DNA from: Phycicoccus sp. HDW14
GTDB lineage: Bacteria; Actinomycetota; Actinomycetes; Actinomycetales; Dermatophilaceae
Assembly (NCBI RefSeq): GCF_011383005.1
Contig: NZ_CP049935.1
Location: 620,001-684,000, forward strand
DNA length: 64,000 nucleotides
Direction of reading: 5' to 3'
Of this stretch, positions 9,675-17,490 are shown in pieces; position 1 is the stretch's first letter, and each line of letters opens with the position of its first letter. Position numbers and translations under genes: made by a program. Below the pieces are notes generated by a model. It saw only the letters and a program-made list of their open reading frames with translations, was not told the origin of the DNA and did not search any database.

Positions 9675-11261
9675 GTGACCAAGCCCGTCGTCCTCATCGC
9701 CGAGGAGCTCTCGCCCGCGACCATCGACGCCCTCGGACCCGATTTCGAGGTGCGCCACACCGATGGCGCCGACCGCTCCCAGCTGCTCCCGGCCATCGCC
9801 GACGTCGACGCGATCCTCATCCGCTCGGCCACGAAGGTCGACGCGGAGGCGATCGCCGCCGCGAAGAACCTCAAGGTCGTCGCCCGCGCCGGTGTCGGCC
9901 TCGACAACGTCGACGTCGACGCCGCCACGAAGGCCGGCGTCATGGTCGTCAACGCGCCCACCTCGAACATCACCTCCGCCGCCGAGCTCGCGGTCGGCCT
10001 GCTGCTGGCCTGCGCGCGCAACATCGCGCCGGCCAACGAGGTCCTCAAGGGCGGCAAGTGGGCCCGGAGCAGGTACGGGGGCGTCGAGCTGCTCGAGAAG
10101 AAGGTCGGCATCGTCGGCTTCGGGCGCATCGGCCAGCTCGTCGCCGAGCGGCTCAAGGGCTTCGGCGTCGAGATCCTCGCCTACGACCCCTACGTCTCGG
10201 TCCAGCGCGCCGGCCAGCTCGGCGCCCGCCTCGTCACCCTCGACGAGCTGCTCGCCGAGTCCGACTTCATCACCATCCACCTGCCGAAGACCGCCGAGAC
10301 GATCGGCCTCATCGGCAAGGAGGCGCTCGAGAAGGTCAAGCCGAGCGTGCGCATCATCAACGCCGCCCGCGGTGGGGTCCTCGACGAGGAGGCCCTCGCG
10401 GCCGCCATCTCCGAGGGCCGGGTCGCCGGTGCCGGGCTCGACGTCTTCGCCACCGAGCCCTGCACCGACAGCCCGCTCTTCGCCTTCGAGTCGGTCGTCG
10501 TCACGCCGCACCTCGGCGCCTCCACGGAGGAGGCCCAGGAGAAGGCCGGCGTCGCGGTCGCGAAGTCGGTGCGCCTCGCGCTCGGTGGCGACCTCGTCCC
10601 CGACGCGGTCAACGTCTCCGGCGGCGCCGTCGACGAGGAGGTCCGCCCGGGCATCGACCTCGTCGAGAAGCTCGGCCGCGTGTTCACCGCCATCGCCGGC
10701 TCGGTGCCGGTGCAGCTCGACGTCGAGGTCCGGGGCGAGATCACCGCGCACGACGTCTCGGTCTGGGAGCTCTCGGCGCTCAAGGGCCTGTTCACCGACA
10801 TCACCGAGGACCCGGTCACGTACGTCAACGCCCCGCTCCTGGCCAAGGAGCGCGGGCTGGAGTCCCGGCTGGTCACCGACGGCAGCAGCGAGGACTACCG
10901 CAACGTCACGACGCTGCGCGGCACGCTCGCCGACGGCACGGTCGTCTCGGTCGCCGGCACCCTCACCGGGCCGAAGCTCGTCCAGAAGGTCACCGGCGTC
11001 CACGGCTACGACCTCGAGGTCCCGCTGAGCCGGCACCTCGCGTTCTTCTCCTACGTCGACCGTCCCGGCGTCATCGGCTCGATCGGTCGCCTGCTCGGCG
11101 ACTCCGACGTCAACATCGCCGCGATGCAGGTCTCGCCGCACGATGCCGACGGCACCGCCATGGTCGCGCTGACCGTCGACCGGGAGATCCCGGACGAGGT
11201 GGTCGCCGCGATCGGCCGCGAGATCGGCGCGGACACCGTCCGGGTCGTCAACCTCGTCTGA
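9675..11261 (+). CDS. serA: D-3-phosphoglycerate dehydrogenase
   Basis: First enzyme of serine biosynthesis, oxidising 3-phosphoglycerate with NAD+. 528 residues, the long actinobacterial type: substrate domain, NAD domain with GFGRIGQLVAERL near 148, catalytic Arg in NAARGGVLDE near 230, Glu in ATEP and His in TPHLGAST near 278, then an allosteric substrate-binding domain (about 315-450) and a C-terminal ACT domain (FFSYVDRPGVIGSIG) for serine feedback. GTG 9675 follows AAGGGATCA. Its 3' end overlaps the convergent gene by 14 bases. Confidence 0.95.
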   Translation: MTKPVVLIAEELSPATIDALGPDFEVRHTDGADRSQLLPAIADVDAILIRSATKVDAEAIAAAKNLKVVARAGVGLDNVDVDAATKAGVMVVNAPTSNITSAAELAVGLLLACARNIAPANEVLKGGKWARSRYGGVELLEKKVGIVGFGRIGQLVAERLKGFGVEILAYDPYVSVQRAGQLGARLVTLDELLAESDFITIHLPKTAETIGLIGKEALEKVKPSVRIINAARGGVLDEEALAAAISEGRVAGAGLDVFATEPCTDSPLFAFESVVVTPHLGASTEEAQEKAGVAVAKSVRLALGGDLVPDAVNVSGGAVDEEVRPGIDLVEKLGRVFTAIAGSVPVQLDVEVRGEITAHDVSVWELSALKGLFTDITEDPVTYVNAPLLAKERGLESRLVTDGSSEDYRNVTTLRGTLADGTVVSVAGTLTGPKLVQKVTGVHGYDLEVPLSRHLAFFSYVDRPGVIGSIGRLLGDSDVNIAAMQVSPHDADGTAMVALTVDREIPDEVVAAIGREIGADTVRVVNLV

Positions 11262-11760
11262 GCCCCACCGCGTCCGGACGGCGGCCGGCCCCCTCGGGGG
11301 TGGGCCGCCGTTCGCGTGTGGCCCAGAGCCCGGCGGCCAGGGCCAGGGCCCACAGCAGGAAGAGCGGGTCCCAGAGCAGGACGTGGCCGCGGGTGGCCAC
11401 CGGGTCGTCGAGGGGGCCGAGGACGCCGGTGAGCGCCACGGCGCCGGCCACGGTGTTCGCCAGCCCGTAGAGCCCGAGCCCGGCGGCACCGAGCCAGGCC
11501 GCGAGACGCAGGCCGTGGCGCGGTCCGCCGCGCCGGGCGGCCACCCAGGGCACCCAGGCCGCGGCGAGCTTGCCGACCCCGATCGTGCCGAGGGCCAGCC
11601 CGGCGGACAGGGGTGAGGCCTCGCGCCACGAGCGCGCCCACTCGCCGACGGTCTCGACGAGCAGGTCCCCACCGAGGGCCCAGGAGATGCTGGCCACGGC
11701 GTGCACCGTGCCGAGCACGGCCGCGAGGGTGAACCAGGACAGGGGAGGGCGGCGGGTCAT
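11248..11760 (-). CDS. DUF3995 domain membrane protein
   Basis: 170 residues with four hydrophobic segments. The ASISWALGGDLLVETVGEW motif near the N-terminus and the DPLFLLWALALAAGLW end are typical of DUF3995 proteins, small four-helix membrane proteins of unknown function in actinobacteria. ATG 11760 is preferred (MTRRPPLSWFTLAAV); longer starts upstream would add a Gly/Arg-rich tail not expected in the family. Convergent with serA. Confidence 0.6.
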   Translation of the reverse strand: MTRRPPLSWFTLAAVLGTVHAVASISWALGGDLLVETVGEWARSWREASPLSAGLALGTIGVGKLAAAWVPWVAARRGGPRHGLRLAAWLGAAGLGLYGLANTVAGAVALTGVLGPLDDPVATRGHVLLWDPLFLLWALALAAGLWATRERRPTPEGAGRRPDAVGLRRG

Positions 11761-12085
11761 GCCTCCATCGTCGGTCGGCCCCACGGTGGAGGACATGGGG
11801 GTCGACCCGGAGCGACCCCGGAGTGGCGCCGGGTCGTGCACCGGTGCAACCTCTCCTCGAGCTCGCCGCTGCCGTGGTCTCGAGGCGCCGGTCGGGCCAG
11901 GCCGCGCGCACCTCCGTGTCGGGGCCGACCACGCGGTCGTCCTGCTGCCGCCGCGTCTGCGGATCCCGGCGTCCGGAGTGGTCGTCGGTGCCGGATCCGG
12001 TGGTCACGGCCCCGTGTGACGCGCATCTCAGCGGTGCAGGCGTCCACATGGTGAAAGCCGGATGACCGGTACTAGGACGTCCACG
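11761..12085. other. Intergenic stretch with no supported gene
   Basis: About 325 bases between the divergent DUF3995 gene and the branched-chain leader. Several short open frames exist on both strands but none shows a start with ribosome site, a conserved motif or consistent codon bias. It may hold regulatory DNA or a decayed gene. Confidence 0.4.
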
Positions 12086-12091
12086 TACCGT
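12086..12091 (+). promoter_or_regulatory. -10 box of the leuB-region leader
   Basis: TACCGT at 12086-12091, six bases before the leader ATG, with ATGACC at 12062-12067 as a possible -35 at 18-base spacing. Same leaderless geometry as the ilvB leader. Confidence 0.4.
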
Positions 12092-12097
12092 CGAGGC

Positions 12098-12148
12098 ATG
12101 ACGCGGCTCGTGGTACTCCTCATTCCCGGCCGCGGCGAGGCCCGGTAG
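12098..12148 (+). CDS. Branched-chain leader peptide (MTRLVVLLIPGRGEAR)
   Basis: Sixteen-residue ORF with six branched-chain residues in a row, Leu-Val-Val-Leu-Leu-Ile, encoded CTC GTG GTA CTC CTC ATT; GTA and ATT are rare in this genome. The stop TAG is 12146-12148. A GAGG lies just before the ATG and a -10 box six bases further up. A stem begins inside its 3' end. This is the signature of a transcription-attenuation leader sensing Leu/Val/Ile-tRNA, and leuB is the next biosynthetic gene, 336 bases downstream. Confidence 0.7.
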   Translation: MTRLVVLLIPGRGEAR

Positions 12149-12209
12149 TCAGCACCCTCGCCGCGGAGACCCCGCGACGTCGCTGACCGCTCGCCGGCTG
12201 AACGCCGGC
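12130..12209 (+). promoter_or_regulatory. Leader hairpins after the branched-chain peptide
   Basis: A perfect 11-bp stem (12130-12140 with 12156-12166) overlaps the end of the leader ORF and its stop codon; a second 6-bp GCCGGC stem lies at 12193-12198 with 12204-12209. The first stem has the same position relative to the leader stop as in the ilvB leader. Which alternative structure is the antiterminator was not resolved. Confidence 0.55.
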
Positions 12210-12267
12210 TCGAGCTCCGGACCATCCCCACCCCGTGCGGCACCGCGCCGCGGATCGAGAGACGACG

Positions 12268-12363
12268 ATGAACGAGACGACCACGACCACCGAGGCCGAG
12301 CTGGCCCGCCAGGCGCTGCAGGAGTCGATGGACCTGCGCGACCAGGGTCACTCGGACGACTGA
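12268..12363 (+). CDS. Candidate 31-residue acidic small protein
   Basis: Complete ORF from ATG 12268 to TGA 12361-12363. It begins MNETTTTT, continues [12 protein letters not shown] with a likely amphipathic helix, and ends in an Asp-rich tail (GHSDD). No known domain. The ribosome site (GAGAG, eight bases up) is weak. It lies between the branched-chain leader and two strong hairpins, upstream of leuB. It could be a real micro-protein of the attenuated transcript or chance; synonymous-site conservation in relatives would decide. Confidence 0.4.
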   Translation: MNETTTTTEAELARQALQESMDLRDQGHSDD

Positions 12364-12372
12364 CTCCCGCCG

Positions 12373-12395
12373 GGGCCCACGCTCGGCGTGGGCCC
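12373..12395 (+). terminator. Hairpin, 10-bp GC stem
   Basis: GGGCCCACGC-TCG-GCGTGGGCCC, a perfect 10-bp stem with a 3-base loop, ten bases after the small ORF. No T-run. Probable terminator of the leader transcript. Confidence 0.55.
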
Positions 12396-12410
12396 GACCG
12401 AGGACCGGCC

Positions 12411-12450
12411 GACGGCCGTCCCACCCGTTCCGCGGGCTGGGACGGCCGTC
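12411..12450 (+). terminator. Second hairpin with duplicated palindrome GACGGCCGTC
   Basis: A 13-bp perfect stem (12411-12423 with 12438-12450) whose loop can pair further. Each arm contains the self-complementary 10-mer GACGGCCGTC, so the pair could also be a repeated protein-binding dyad. It ends 21 bases before the leuB -10 box. Confidence 0.5.
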
Positions 12451-12471
12451 CGCATCCCGGACCGATGTTCC

Positions 12472-12477
12472 TACAGT
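12472..12477 (+). promoter_or_regulatory. Leaderless -10 box of leuB
   Basis: TACAGT at 12472-12477 ends seven bases before ATG 12485. It gives leuB its own promoter downstream of the leader hairpins. Confidence 0.5.
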
Positions 12478-12484
12478 GGAGCCC

Positions 12485-13558
12485 ATGACCGCCGCCACGG
12501 ACGCCCCGGTGCCGACCTCCCTCGACCTCGCCGTCATCGGCGGCGACGGCATCGGCCCGGAGGTCGTCGCCGAGGGGCTCAAGGTCCTCGAGGCGGTGCT
12601 CGGCGCGGACGGCCCGAAGGTCACGACGACCGAGTACGACCTCGGCGCCCGTCGCTGGCACGCGACCGGCGAGACGCTGCCCGAGTCGGTGCTCGAGGAG
12701 GTCAAGGCGCACGACGCCATCGTCCTCGGCGCCATCGGCGACCCCACCGTGCCGAGCGGGGTCCTCGAGCGCGGGGTCCTGCTGCCGCTGCGCTTCGCCC
12801 TCGAGCACTACGTCAACCTCCGTCCGGCCAGGCTGTACCCGGGCGTCGAGAGCCCGCTCGCCGTCGAGCGGGTCGCACCCGACGGCATCGACTTCGTCGT
12901 CGTCCGCGAGGGCACCGAGGGTCCGTACACCGGCAACGGCGGCGCCCTGCGCGTCGGCACGCCCCACGAGATCGCCACCGAGGTGAGCGTCAACACCCGC
13001 TTCGGTGTCGAGCGCGTCGTCCGCGACGCCTTCGCCCGCGCCCAGGCCCGCCCGCGCCGGCACCTGACGCTCGTCCACAAGCACAACGTGCTGACCCACG
13101 CCGGCCACCTGTGGCGGCGCACGGTCGAGGAGGTCGGCGCCGAGTTCCCCGACGTCGAGACCGCCTACCAGCACGTCGACGCCGCGACGATCTTCCTGGC
13201 CACCGACCCCGGACGCTTCGACGTCGTCGTCACCGACAACCTCTTCGGCGACATCATCACCGACATCGCCGCGGCGATCGCGGGCGGCATCGGGCTGGCC
13301 GCGAGCGGCAACATCAACCCCGAGGGCCGCTACCCGAGCATGTTCGAGCCGGTGCACGGCTCGGCCCCGGACATCGCCGGGCAGGGGAAGGCCGACCCCA
13401 CGGCCACCGTGCTGTCGGTCGCGATGCTCCTGGCCCACGTCGGGCTGCCCGACGCTGCCGCGCGGGTCGAGCAGGCGGTCGCGGCCGACCTCGCCGAGCG
13501 GGGGAGCGCGCCGCGCTCGACCACCGCCGTCGGTGAGGCCATCGCCGCCCGCCTCTGA
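12485..13558 (+). CDS. leuB: 3-isopropylmalate dehydrogenase
   Basis: NAD+-dependent oxidative decarboxylation of 3-isopropylmalate in leucine synthesis. Starts with the family motif [12 protein letters not shown] near residue 18; [14 protein letters not shown] carries substrate arginines; [12 protein letters not shown], the Lys of VHKHNVL and the Asp cluster [15 protein letters not shown] complete the active site; [14 protein letters not shown] binds the cofactor. 357 residues, normal. ATG 12485 is set by the leaderless -10. Followed by ilvE 73 bases on, with a short stem (CCCCGGC/GCCGGGG) in the gap. Confidence 0.95.
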   Translation: MTAATDAPVPTSLDLAVIGGDGIGPEVVAEGLKVLEAVLGADGPKVTTTEYDLGARRWHATGETLPESVLEEVKAHDAIVLGAIGDPTVPSGVLERGVLLPLRFALEHYVNLRPARLYPGVESPLAVERVAPDGIDFVVVREGTEGPYTGNGGALRVGTPHEIATEVSVNTRFGVERVVRDAFARAQARPRRHLTLVHKHNVLTHAGHLWRRTVEEVGAEFPDVETAYQHVDAATIFLATDPGRFDVVVTDNLFGDIITDIAAAIAGGIGLAASGNINPEGRYPSMFEPVHGSAPDIAGQGKADPTATVLSVAMLLAHVGLPDAAARVEQAVAADLAERGSAPRSTTAVGEAIAARL

Positions 13559-13631
13559 CCCACCCCGGCGGCGGGTAACCTGCCGGGGAAGCATGCACCG
13601 TCGCGCCCCGAGGAAAGGACCGACCCGTCCC

Positions 13632-14726
13632 ATGAGCCTGACCTTCGACGTCGAGCGCCGGACCGACCCCGCGAGCGACGAGCGCCGCGCCGAGATCCTC
13701 GCCAACCCCGGCTTCGGGGTGTACTTCACCGACCACATGGCCAGCGCCACGTGGACCAAGGGCGAGGGCTGGCACGACGGTCGCATCCACCCGTACGGCC
13801 CCATCACGATCATGCCGAGCGCCGCGGTGCTGCACTACGCGCAGGAGGTCTTCGAGGGCCTCAAGGCCTACCGGCACGCGGACGGCTCGGTCTGGTCCTT
13901 CCGCCCCGAGGCCAACGCCGAGCGGATGCAGCGCAGCGCGCGCCGCCTGGCCCTGCCCGAGCTGCCGACCGACGACTTCCTCGCCTCGCTCAAGGCCCTC
14001 GTCGAGGTCGACGAGCCGTGGGTGCCGGCCGCCGGCACGGGCGAGACGAGCCTCTACCTCCGTCCGTTCCTCTACGCGTCCGAGGCCTTCCTCGGGGTGC
14101 GCCCGGCCAACGAGGTCACCTACTCGGTCATCGCCTCGCCCGCCGGTGCCTACTTCCCGCGCGGCCTGAAGCCGGTCACCCTCTGGATCTCCGAGCACTA
14201 CGCCCGGGCCGGCGCCGGGGGCACCGGCGCCGCGAAGACCGGTGGCAACTACGCCTCGTCGCTCGCCGGCCAGCTGGAGGGCATCGAGAACGGGTGCGAC
14301 CAGGCCGTGTTCCTCGACTCCGCGACGCACACGTACATCGAGGAGCTCGGCGGGATGAACCTGTTCCTCGTCACCGACGACGGACGCCTGCTGACCCCCG
14401 AGCTCACGGGCACCATCCTCGAGGGCGTCACCCGCAGCTCCATCCTCGAGCTCGCCAAGGGCCTGGGCCTGGAGCCCGAGGAGCGGCGCATCGAGATCGA
14501 GGAGTGGAAGGACGGCGTGCGCGACGGCAGCATCACCGAGGTGTTCGCCTGCGGTACGGCTGCCGTCGTCACGCCGGTCGGCGAGCTGCGCTGGGAGGGC
14601 GGGTCGGCCCCGTCCACCGCGGGCGAGGAGGGCGGCGAGGTGACGCGCTCGATCCGCGCGGCGCTGCTCGACGTGCAGTACGGCCGCGCCGAGGACACCC
14701 ACGGCTGGCTGACCCGCCTCGCCTGA
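13632..14726 (+). CDS. ilvE: Branched-chain amino acid aminotransferase
   Basis: PLP enzyme that makes the final transamination of valine, leucine and isoleucine with glutamate. Class IV fold: EVFEGLKAY near residue 75, the PLP lysine in GAAKTGGNYA near 202, and IEELGGMNLF and ACGTAAVVTPVG near the C-terminus. 364 residues, the actinobacterial BCAT length. ATG 13632 follows GAGGAAAGGACC. Probably cotranscribed with leuB. Confidence 0.95.
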   Translation: MSLTFDVERRTDPASDERRAEILANPGFGVYFTDHMASATWTKGEGWHDGRIHPYGPITIMPSAAVLHYAQEVFEGLKAYRHADGSVWSFRPEANAERMQRSARRLALPELPTDDFLASLKALVEVDEPWVPAAGTGETSLYLRPFLYASEAFLGVRPANEVTYSVIASPAGAYFPRGLKPVTLWISEHYARAGAGGTGAAKTGGNYASSLAGQLEGIENGCDQAVFLDSATHTYIEELGGMNLFLVTDDGRLLTPELTGTILEGVTRSSILELAKGLGLEPEERRIEIEEWKDGVRDGSITEVFACGTAAVVTPVGELRWEGGSAPSTAGEEGGEVTRSIRAALLDVQYGRAEDTHGWLTRLA

Positions 14727-14740
14727 CCTGCGGCGTCGCG

Positions 14741-14776
14741 CCGACCCGGAACTGCCGCTGCGGTTTCCGTGGTCGG
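14741..14776 (+). terminator. Hairpin after ilvE
   Basis: CCGACC (14741-14746) pairs with GGTCGG (14771-14776), with an inner GGAA/TTCC pairing, 15 bases after the ilvE stop. Probable terminator of leuB-ilvE. Confidence 0.45.
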
Positions 14777-14796
14777 GTCCCGGTGTCCACCATGGA

Positions 14797-14818
14797 AATG
14801 GTCCTCCCGGGAACCATT
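14797..14818. promoter_or_regulatory. GntR/FadR-type operator 1 overlapping the permease -35
   Basis: Half-sites TGGTCC (14799-14804) and GAACCA (14811-14816) at N6 spacing, flanked as AA/TT. The same motif with the same spacing precedes the GntR gene at 19969-19990. The right end overlaps a perfect -35 TTGACA at 14817-14822; a weak -10, TTGTCT, is at 14841-14846. Binding here would block RNA polymerase. Confidence 0.6.
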
Positions 14819-14867
14819 GACAGCCGGGTTGCGGCGGGTGTTGTCTGTGCAGCACTCGATCCGCCCC

Positions 14868-14880
14868 GGACCAATGGTCC
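14868..14880. promoter_or_regulatory. GntR/FadR-type operator 2 (GGACCA-A-TGGTCC)
   Basis: A perfect 13-bp palindrome built of the same half-sites as operator 1 but in everted order, 25 bases before the permease start and downstream of the probable transcription start. It could support repressor looping or a second dimer. Confidence 0.5.
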
Positions 14881-14904
14881 GCTTCTGGACACCAAGAGGT
14901 GCAC

Positions 14905-16572
14905 GTGAGCACGTCCCGGACGACCGACAACAGCAGCAGCGACGAGGACCTCCTCGCCTCACTGGGCTACAAGCAGGAGCTGAACCGCACCTGGTCGAGC
15001 TTCTCCAACTTCGCGATCTCCTTCTCGATCATCTCCATCCTCGCCGGGTGCTTCACGACCTTCGGGCAGGCCTGGAACAACGGCGGCCCGATCGCCATCT
15101 CGATCGGCTGGCCGCTGATCTCGATCTTCATCCTCATCATCGGCTTCTGCATGTCCGAGCTGGTCTCGGCCTACCCGACGTCGGGCGGCATCTACTGGTG
15201 GGCCGCCAAGCTCGGCGGCGCCAAGGCCGGCTACTACACCGGCTGGCTCAACCTCGTCGGGCTGCTGGCCATCGACGCCTCGGTGGCCTACGGCGCCGCG
15301 ACGTTCTTCGACCTCTCGTTCAGCACGATGAGCGAGTCGTGGGCGGCGGGGTACTCGCTGACCCGCGTCTTCATCATGTTCCTCGTCGTCCTCGTCATCA
15401 CCGCCTGCATCAACATCTTCGGCGGCCACCTGCTCGCACTGCTCAACAACATCTCGGTGTGGTGGCACGTCATCGGGGCGGCGGTCGTCATCGCGATCCT
15501 CGTGTTCCTGCCGGACAAGCACATGAGCATCAGCGACGTCTTCACCATGCGCGTCAACAACAGCGGTGGCCTGGCCGGCGGTGAGGACAGCGGCATCGGC
15601 TTCTGGTTCTACGTCCTGCCCCTCGGCTTCCTCCTGACGCAGTACACGATCACCGGGTTCGACGCGTCGGCCCACCTCTCCGAGGAGACCCAGGGCGCGG
15701 CCGACGGTGCGGCCAAGGGCATCTGGCGCTCGATCTTCTACTCGGCGATCGGCGGCTGGTTCCTCCTGCTGGCCTTCCTCTTCGCCGTGCAGGACCCCGA
15801 GGCCGTGACGGCCGGTGGTGGCGGAGTCGCCGTCATCTTCAACCAGGCGCTCTCGTCCGGCTGGGCCGGCACGGTCCTGCTCATCGCGAGCATCGCCCAG
15901 GTGTTCTGCACCGCGGCCTGCATGACGTCCACGAGCCGGATGCTCTTCGCGTTCAGCCGCGACGGTGCGGTCCCCGGGTCGGCGAACTGGGCGCGGCTCA
16001 ACGCCCGCAAGGTGCCGGCCAACGCCGTCATCGTGTCCTCGGTCATCGCCGCGATCATCACGCTCCCGGCCCTCGTCGAGGTCAACCTCGGCACCGAGGA
16101 GGCCCCGCTCATCGTCCCCGTGGCCTTTTACGCCGTGGTCTCGGTCGGCGTCATCGGGCTCTACACGGCCTTCGCCATCCCGATCTTCCTGCGCTGGCGG
16201 ATGGGTGACGCCTTCCCCCAGGGGAAGTGGAACCTCGGGACGAAGTGGAAGTGGATGGCGCCGGTCGCGGTCCTGGAGATCGTCCTCATCTCGATCTACT
16301 TCATCCTCCCGTTCACTCCCGCGGCCAACCCGTTCCACGAGACCTTCGAGTGGAAGTTCGTCAACTACGCCCCGATCCTCATGGGCGGCACGCTGATCCT
16401 GCTGTGGATCGGCTGGCACCTGTCGGCGAAGAAGTGGTTCACCGGGCCCAAGACGACGGTCGACCTGCCCGCGGGCATGACGAGCGCCGACGAGATCCGC
16501 CTGGAGCACCACGGCAAGACCGCCCACGGCGGCACGGAGCACGACTGGAAGCCCGGCGACCCGCTCGCCTGA
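14905..16572 (+). CDS. APC-superfamily amino acid/amine permease
   Basis: 555-residue secondary transporter with 12 predicted helices. The N-terminus DLLASLGYKQELNRTWSSFSNFAISFSIISILAG is characteristic of the GABA/choline/ethanolamine-type branch of the APC superfamily, and YPTSGGIYWWAA and TGFDASAHLSEETQGA are further family motifs. GTG 14905 follows AAGAGG by five bases; GTG 14899 is also in frame. First gene of a three-gene operon with the kinase-like and FAD-GcvT genes, preceded by two operators shared with the downstream GntR operon. Likely imports the amine used by this cluster. Confidence 0.85.
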   Translation: MSTSRTTDNSSSDEDLLASLGYKQELNRTWSSFSNFAISFSIISILAGCFTTFGQAWNNGGPIAISIGWPLISIFILIIGFCMSELVSAYPTSGGIYWWAAKLGGAKAGYYTGWLNLVGLLAIDASVAYGAATFFDLSFSTMSESWAAGYSLTRVFIMFLVVLVITACINIFGGHLLALLNNISVWWHVIGAAVVIAILVFLPDKHMSISDVFTMRVNNSGGLAGGEDSGIGFWFYVLPLGFLLTQYTITGFDASAHLSEETQGAADGAAKGIWRSIFYSAIGGWFLLLAFLFAVQDPEAVTAGGGGVAVIFNQALSSGWAGTVLLIASIAQVFCTAACMTSTSRMLFAFSRDGAVPGSANWARLNARKVPANAVIVSSVIAAIITLPALVEVNLGTEEAPLIVPVAFYAVVSVGVIGLYTAFAIPIFLRWRMGDAFPQGKWNLGTKWKWMAPVAVLEIVLISIYFILPFTPAANPFHETFEWKFVNYAPILMGGTLILLWIGWHLSAKKWFTGPKTTVDLPAGMTSADEIRLEHHGKTAHGGTEHDWKPGDPLA

Positions 16573-16587
16573 CGCGGGGCACCCACC

Positions 16588-17490
16588 GTGACCCGCACCG
16601 ACGACGAGGTGCTCGACGGCATCCCCGTCCTCGCCGGGCAGGGGCGTGAGACCACGCCCCTGCCCGGTGGGCTCACCAACCGCAACCTCCGGGTGCGCAC
16701 CGACTCCGGGCTCGACGTCGTCGTACGCATCTCCTCGCCGGACACCGGCCTGCTCGGGGTCGACCGGCACGCCGAGTTCGTCAACACCCTCGCCGCTGCG
16801 GCCACCGGGGTCGGGGCGCCGGTCGTCGACTACCTCGGGGGCCGCGGGGTGCTGGTCGTGGCGTTCCTGCCGGGCCGCACCTGGGGCGACGCCGACGTCG
16901 CGGCCAACCTGCCCCGGCTCGCCGCGGCGCTGCGGCGGCTGCACGCTGCGCCGGGTTTCGTCGGCCGCTTCGACATGACCGTGCTGCGCCGCCGCTACCT
17001 CGAGGTGGTGCAGGAGAAGGGGTTCCGCCTCCCCGACGGCTACCTCGACCTCGAGCCCTGGGTGCAGCGGGCGGAGGACGCCCTCGCGCTGGCCCCCGAG
17101 CGGCTCGTGCCCTGCCACAACGACCTGCTCGCCGCGAACGTCCTCGACGACGGCGGCGACCTGCGCATCATCGACTACGAGTACTCCGGGATGAACGAGC
17201 CCTCCTTCGAGCTCGGCAACGTCGTCGCCGAGGCGCGCCTGGGCCCCGACGCCCTCGCCGAGCTCTGCGCCGCCTACTACGGACGCCACGACCCCGCCGA
17301 TGCCGCGCGTGCCGAGCTCTGGGGGTTCCTCGCCCGCTACGGCTGGACGCTGTGGGGCGTCATCCAGGAGGGGGCCAGCGAGCTCGACTTCGACTTCCGC
17401 GCCTGGTCGATGGCCAAGCTCGACCCCGCCCGCGAGCTGGCCCACGGGCCGCGCTTCGAGGGCCTGCTCGCGACGGTGGCCGGACGATGA
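16588..17490 (+). CDS. Choline/ethanolamine kinase-like protein
   Basis: 300-residue APH-fold kinase. The catalytic loop CHNDLLAANVL near residue 172 and the metal-binding IIDYEYSGMNEPSFELGN near 190 are the choline/ethanolamine kinase version of the HxDxxxxN and DxE motifs. Such enzymes phosphorylate small amino-alcohols with ATP. GTG 16588 is 15 bases after the permease stop; the stop overlaps the next start as ATGA, indicating tight coupling. In this setting it may act on an imported amino-alcohol, but the substrate is inferred. Confidence 0.75.
   Translation: MTRTDDEVLDGIPVLAGQGRETTPLPGGLTNRNLRVRTDSGLDVVVRISSPDTGLLGVDRHAEFVNTLAAAATGVGAPVVDYLGGRGVLVVAFLPGRTWGDADVAANLPRLAAALRRLHAAPGFVGRFDMTVLRRRYLEVVQEKGFRLPDGYLDLEPWVQRAEDALALAPERLVPCHNDLLAANVLDDGGDLRIIDYEYSGMNEPSFELGNVVAEARLGPDALAELCAAYYGRHDPADAARAELWGFLARYGWTLWGVIQEGASELDFDFRAWSMAKLDPARELAHGPRFEGLLATVAGR

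Noticed and set aside
11842-12047. Short ORFs on both strands upstream of the leu leader
   Set aside because: No ribosome sites, no conserved pattern, heavy Arg/Pro bias typical of chance frames.
14959-17445. 828-codon open frame antisense to the permease and kinase-like genes
   Set aside because: Asp/Arg/Gly-rich low-complexity composition typical of antisense frames in GC-rich DNA; the sense strand has clear family motifs.
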